Source: Phycisphaerae bacterium
GTDB taxonomy: Bacteria > Planctomycetota > Phycisphaerae > SM23-33
Assembly: GCA_030754715.1 (NCBI GenBank)
Contig: JASLZV010000039.1
Coordinates: forward strand, 1 to 9,906
Length of the DNA stretch: 9,906 nucleotides
Direction of reading: 5' to 3'
In this document: in pieces, positions 7,292-9,906 of the stretch
Layout of the letters: every line of letters starts with the position of its first letter
How positions within the stretch are numbered: position 1 is the stretch's first letter
Made by a program: the position numbers and the translations under genes
Notes under the pieces: model-generated
The model's input: the letters and a program-made list of their open reading frames with translations, nothing else
Databases searched by the model: none
Told to the model about the DNA's origin: nothing

Positions 7292-8113
7292 ATGGCCCGC
7301 TTACAAATTGGGGTGTTGCGATCACTGGTGGAACAACCTGAACCGGAGATGAAGAAAGTTTCGGAGCTGGGGCTATGCTGTTGCCAGGTTTGTTCATGGG
7401 ATCCTGAAATCTGGACAGATGATGTAGGCCAAAGGCTCATTACCTCGGCCCGTGAACATCAAGTTAAGATAACTACATTTTGGGCCGGTTATCCCGGCCC
7501 CCTGGTGTGGAACTTTGTGGAAGGTCCCGTAACGATTGGACTCGTTCCACCTGAATATCGAAAGATGCGTGTGGAGGTCCTAAAAAAAGCGGGTGACTTT
7601 GCAGCAAAGTTCCACCTGCCGTCTATCACGACACATGTAGGTTTTTTGCCTGAAAACCCTAACGATTGCGAATATCTTGGAACAATTGAGGCCCTGAAAC
7701 AAGTAGCCGGACACTGTTCGGATTTGGGTATAGAGTTTTGGCTTGAAACCGGCCAGGAAACTCCCGTTACGCTGCTGAGAACAATTGAACTTGTCGGCAC
7801 AGGCAATCTTGGCATCAATTTGGATCCTGCCAATTTGATTCTCTATGGTAAGGCCAATCCTGTTGATGCATTAGATGTATTCGGAAGATATGTACGTGGT
7901 GTGCATGCTAAAGACGGGTTATATCCCACAAATGGAAACGAACTTGGCAAAGAAACACCTTTGGGTGAAGGTAAGGTTAATTTTCCTGTTTTGATCCCAA
8001 AGTTGAAATCCCTTGGATACATTGGCGCGCTGACTATTGAGCGTGAAATATCAGGCCCGCAACAAATCGCCGACATAACAAGAGCGATTGAACTGCTCAA
8101 GCCATTAAGCTGA
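7292..8113 (+). CDS. Sugar phosphate isomerase/epimerase-like TIM-barrel protein
   Basis: A 273-residue protein of the xylose isomerase-like/AP-endonuclease-2 TIM-barrel superfamily, whose members isomerise or epimerise sugars and inositol derivatives with a divalent metal. Likely metal ligands are E152 in FWLETGQE, D178 in GINLDPAN, H205 in GVHAKD and E250 in ALTIERE; H115 in TTHVGF is also typical. The C-terminal ETPLGEGKVNFPVLIPKLKSLGY is a hallmark of the family. No signal peptide is seen and the N-terminus GVLRSL starts strand 1 directly, so it appears complete. The ATG at 7292 follows AAAGGA with 8 nt spacing. Base composition is clearly richer in A+T than the genes on both sides, and broken-gene remnants flank it, suggesting acquisition by transfer. 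There is no pathway partner nearby, so the substrate is unknown. Confidence 0.85.
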   Translation: MARLQIGVLRSLVEQPEPEMKKVSELGLCCCQVCSWDPEIWTDDVGQRLITSAREHQVKITTFWAGYPGPLVWNFVEGPVTIGLVPPEYRKMRVEVLKKAGDFAAKFHLPSITTHVGFLPENPNDCEYLGTIEALKQVAGHCSDLGIEFWLETGQETPVTLLRTIELVGTGNLGINLDPANLILYGKANPVDALDVFGRYVRGVHAKDGLYPTNGNELGKETPLGEGKVNFPVLIPKLKSLGYIGALTIEREISGPQQIADITRAIELLKPLS

Positions 8114-8122
8114 AAATAAAGA

Positions 8123-8140
8123 CAAAACAAAGGCGTTTTG
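8123..8140 (+). terminator. Weak hairpin after the TIM-barrel gene
   Basis: CAAAAC-aaaggc-GTTTTG, a perfect 6-bp inverted repeat with a 6-nt loop, 9 nt after the stop codon. The stem is poor in GC and no clean T run follows, so it would be a weak terminator at best. Confidence 0.2.
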
Positions 8141-8168
8141 CGATGCGTTTAGGTTTGGCAGGGATCGC

Positions 8169-8334
8169 TTAACTGTCGTAGTGAAGGCTGAATTCGTACG
8201 GATGCGGCAGCAGGGACAGCGGCGTCAATTTCCTAGTCTCACTTCGGCTGAATCCACGATTGGATCAGATCCCCGCTGAACACGCCGGCGGCCTCAGGAA
8301 CTGGCGATTGGCGATCCAGGGCGTCAATGGACAA
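8169..8334 (-). pseudogene. glnA: C-terminal remnant of a type I glutamine synthetase, frameshifted
   Basis: On the minus strand, one frame reads LSIDALDRQ...EAAGVFSGDLIQSWIQPK and stops at 8241-8239. A second frame takes over and reads RSETRKLTPLSLLPHPYEFSLHYDS, stopping at 8171-8169. Joined, these match the end of bacterial GlnA: the ALDALE helix, GGVF..DLI..WI, and the C-terminal RPHPYEFALYYDV block. The adenylylation and catalytic regions are absent: upstream of about 8334 the sequence no longer resembles GlnA, and the next gene begins at 8465. This is therefore a decayed fragment of about 55 codons, not a working gene. The C-terminal PHPYEF block makes the family call fairly strong. The rest of the 8114-8464 gap shows only a weak hairpin at 8123-8140 and unremarkable sequence. 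Confidence 0.65.
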
Positions 8335-8464
8335 GGCTGAGGTGGAGCAGGTAGAATGGTGGCATGGCGATATGGCGGCGTGTCGACATTCCGCCCCCGG
8401 AAGGCCGTGGAACTAAAGCACACAAGGCAAGACCCGGAACCCCGGAAAATGAAAGGTTGTAAAG

Positions 8465-9259
8465 ATGACAAACATGAGATTGCTGTTGGGCGCGATTGTC
8501 GTGGCTTGTATGGTGTCCTGGCCGTCGCTGTCCGCGACGGCAGAAGACTCCGGCGAGCTCAAAGACACTTCCCCCGCAACAGACGAAACCGAAGACCGTA
8601 CGCCGGCCGATAAGGAGCTCTCCCCCAAGGAAAAGGAACAAGAGCAGATCAAGAACATGGACCTTGGCGACATGAACGCCATGGCCAAGGGCCTGCGGAT
8701 AACCCTGAAACAAGCCAAGAAGATCCAGGTGCTGGTCCAGAAAGAACAGGACTCGATCCGCAAGTTGGAGAGGACTGTATCCAAGAGGCGCCAACAGCTG
8801 GCGAGGTCCCGGGAAAAGGCTCGCAAGAAGTCCGCTCAAACCCGTTTGCAGAAGTCCCTCGACCAACTTGACAAGAGCATGGAAAAGCAACAGGATCGCC
8901 TGAAAGCGACACTTGCCCCGAAGATCATGGTATTGCTGACGAAAAAGCAACGAACCATGTGGAATACGGCCAAACTATATGAAGCCATGCTCGAAGAATT
9001 TCCTTCTGTATCCCTGACGCCCGCGCAGGAAAAAAAGATCAAGGCTATTTGCCTGCAGACGGCTGGCAAGATCGCCCGCGCATTAGACGTGCGTTATGTC
9101 CCAACATACAAGGTCTCCACGGCGAAACGGATCTCTCTAAAGGTTTTGACCAAGAAACAGAGAAAGACCTACCGTGAACAAAAGCGAGAAAAACGGAAGA
9201 GAGAGAAGGAAGACGACAAAAAGCGGGATGAGAGACGCGAGAGAAGACAGAGGCCATGA
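8465..9259 (+). CDS. Secreted charged protein with duplicated LTxxQ-like module, hypothetical
   Basis: 264 residues. The N-terminus MTNMRLLLGAIVVACMVSWPSLSATA is a signal peptide, probably cut near residue 26. VVAC (12-15) also fits a lipobox, so a lipoprotein is possible. A short acidic linker (27-60) is followed by a long Lys/Arg/Glu/Gln helix, probably coiled coil (85-150). An LT-x-x-Q pattern recurs: ITLKQAKKIQVL (79-90) with LLTKKQRTMW (157-166), then SLTPAQEKKIKAI (183-195) with VLTKKQRKTY (227-236). This suggests two copies of one module. LTxxQ motifs mark CpxP/Spy-type periplasmic proteins, but the similarity is only at motif level. The tail (237-264) is almost all Lys, Arg, Glu and Asp. 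The ATG at 8465 follows GAAAGG with 8 nt spacing. Function unknown; a periplasmic chaperone-like role is inference. Confidence 0.75.
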   Translation: MTNMRLLLGAIVVACMVSWPSLSATAEDSGELKDTSPATDETEDRTPADKELSPKEKEQEQIKNMDLGDMNAMAKGLRITLKQAKKIQVLVQKEQDSIRKLERTVSKRRQQLARSREKARKKSAQTRLQKSLDQLDKSMEKQQDRLKATLAPKIMVLLTKKQRTMWNTAKLYEAMLEEFPSVSLTPAQEKKIKAICLQTAGKIARALDVRYVPTYKVSTAKRISLKVLTKKQRKTYREQKREKRKREKEDDKKRDERRERRQRP

Positions 9260-9361
9260 GCCGAGTTGTACGTGCTCGCGCCGGCGCATGATGCGGCCAC
9301 TCCGGTTTGGACGCGTGTAGATCACCCGGAAATACCTGCGGCTGCAATAGCGGCATGCCAG
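9258..9361 (-). pseudogene. Possible degenerate NrdR-like zinc-ribbon remnant
   Basis: A minus-strand frame downstream of the phosphatase gene reads LACRYCSRRYFRVIYTRPN then RSGRIMRRREHVQLGS. The order CxxC, VI-x-(S/T)R, G, RRRE resembles the N-terminal zinc ribbon of NrdR and related small proteins, which continue RRRxCxxC. The second CxxC is missing here and CTG stands where a start might be, so if the match is real it is broken. It is short and the match could be chance. Confidence 0.25.
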
Positions 9362-9390
9362 TCCAACCTTCGCCGGGTCGAGTACGAGGA

Positions 9391-9906
9391 TCAATCGCCC
9401 TCGTCGAGGGTTCCAATACCTGCCAAGTGGGCCACATCTCCCCAAGTCCCCAGAATCCAAGTCTCGTCCTCGTAGAAAAAGACGTTCAAACTCCCGTTCC
9501 AGAGATTGAAATGGCGGGGCTCTTCAAGCGGAATGGTCATGGTCCGCTGCAAGAGACTCTCAAGAGCACCAAAGTGCGTTACTGCAATGACCGATCCGCC
9601 CGGATGCGATCTGGCTATCTGCTCCAAACAGCCAACCGTGCGGTCATAGCGATGCTGCACGCTCTCGCCGTCGGGGATCACATAGTCAGGTGCGGACATT
9701 CCGTACAGCCGGAGTTCCTGGGGATACTTTCTGGCGACTTCCTCCCACGTCAGCCCCTGGAAAACGCCCAGGTTTCTTTCTCGAAGCCCTTCCCTGGGCA
9801 CAACAGGCAGTTTGACGTGCTCAGAAATGATCTCCGCTGTCTGATGCGCACGGCCCAAGTCGCTGCTGTACAGCGCGGTAAACCTTTGGCCCACCAGACG
9901 CCTGCC
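9391..9906 (-). CDS. Histidine phosphatase family protein (phosphoglycerate mutase-like), partial
   Basis: 171 residues of the C-terminal part are visible; the frame stays open to the window edge, so the N-terminus with the catalytic RHGE motif lies outside. Family features seen are the YSSDLGRAHQTAEII block with its phosphate-pocket Arg, LRERNLGVFQGLTWEEV with the conserved Glu, DGESVQHRYDR, and VIAVTHFGALESLL with the second catalytic His (normally SHGG). Such enzymes remove or move phosphate on small molecules: phosphoglycerate mutase, alpha-ribazole phosphatase (CobC) and sugar-phosphate phosphatases. The visible part does not pick among them. A GTG at 9894 should not be taken as the start, since YSSDLGRA normally follows about 50 residues of conserved sequence. 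It is convergent with the secreted-protein gene at 8465-9259, with a 131-nt gap holding the possible zinc-ribbon remnant. Confidence 0.85.
   Translation of the reverse strand, partial: GRRLVGQRFTALYSSDLGRAHQTAEIISEHVKLPVVPREGLRERNLGVFQGLTWEEVARKYPQELRLYGMSAPDYVIPDGESVQHRYDRTVGCLEQIARSHPGGSVIAVTHFGALESLLQRTMTIPLEEPRHFNLWNGSLNVFFYEDETWILGTWGDVAHLAGIGTLDEGD

Noticed and set aside
1..9906. CRISPR arrays, tRNA or rRNA genes, complete insertion sequences
   Set aside because: No regularly spaced direct repeats, tRNA-like cloverleaf, rRNA segment or complete transposase was noticed in the read-through by eye.

Overview
The window carries part of an anaerobic one-carbon (Wood-Ljungdahl) gene cluster, followed by a patchwork of unrelated and partly broken genes. 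The organism is probably an uncultured anaerobic, GC-rich bacterium. Three things hint weakly at the Planctomycetes/Phycisphaerae or a neighbouring phylum: the secreted charged protein with LTxxQ motifs, the xylose-isomerase-like TIM-barrel protein, and the overall GC-rich codon use. No marker gene settles the lineage.

Layout. (1) 1-1272, minus strand: the N-terminal two thirds of CooS/AcsA, the Ni-Fe-S carbon monoxide dehydrogenase; its C-terminus lies beyond the window. (2) 1273-1772: a divergent intergenic region. On the minus strand it holds a good promoter-like sequence, a structured leader and an intrinsic-terminator-like hairpin just before the cooS ribosome binding site, which looks like an attenuator. 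It also holds a doubtful 73-codon ORF and a perfect small palindrome. (3) 1773-6915, plus strand: cooC (Ni-insertion ATPase for CODH), fhs (formate-tetrahydrofolate ligase), a small stand-alone cyclic-nucleotide-binding-fold protein that lacks the usual phosphate-binding Arg, and aor (tungsten aldehyde:ferredoxin oxidoreductase). The spacers are 93, 126 and 151 nt, so these genes are co-directional but not tightly packed. (4) 6916-8464: an island of different texture. It has a minus-strand remnant resembling the N-terminus of an IS630-type transposase with a nonsense codon, an intact A+T-richer sugar-phosphate isomerase/epimerase-like gene with its own promoter-like sequence, and a frameshifted ghost of the glutamine synthetase C-terminus. 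(5) 8465-9259: a secreted, very charged, coiled-coil-like protein with a duplicated LTxxQ module. (6) 9391-9906, minus strand: a histidine-phosphatase family protein whose N-terminus lies beyond the window, with a possible degenerate NrdR-like zinc-ribbon remnant just downstream of it.

Functional reading. CooS interconverts CO2 and CO, CooC matures its Ni-containing C-cluster, and Fhs activates formate in the methyl branch. AOR exchanges electrons between ferredoxin and aldehyde/carboxylate pairs, for example acetate/acetaldehyde. Together they fit acetogenic, or reverse acetate- or aldehyde-oxidising, metabolism running on reduced ferredoxin. Whether the genome has the rest of the pathway (acsBCDE, metF, folD) cannot be seen here.
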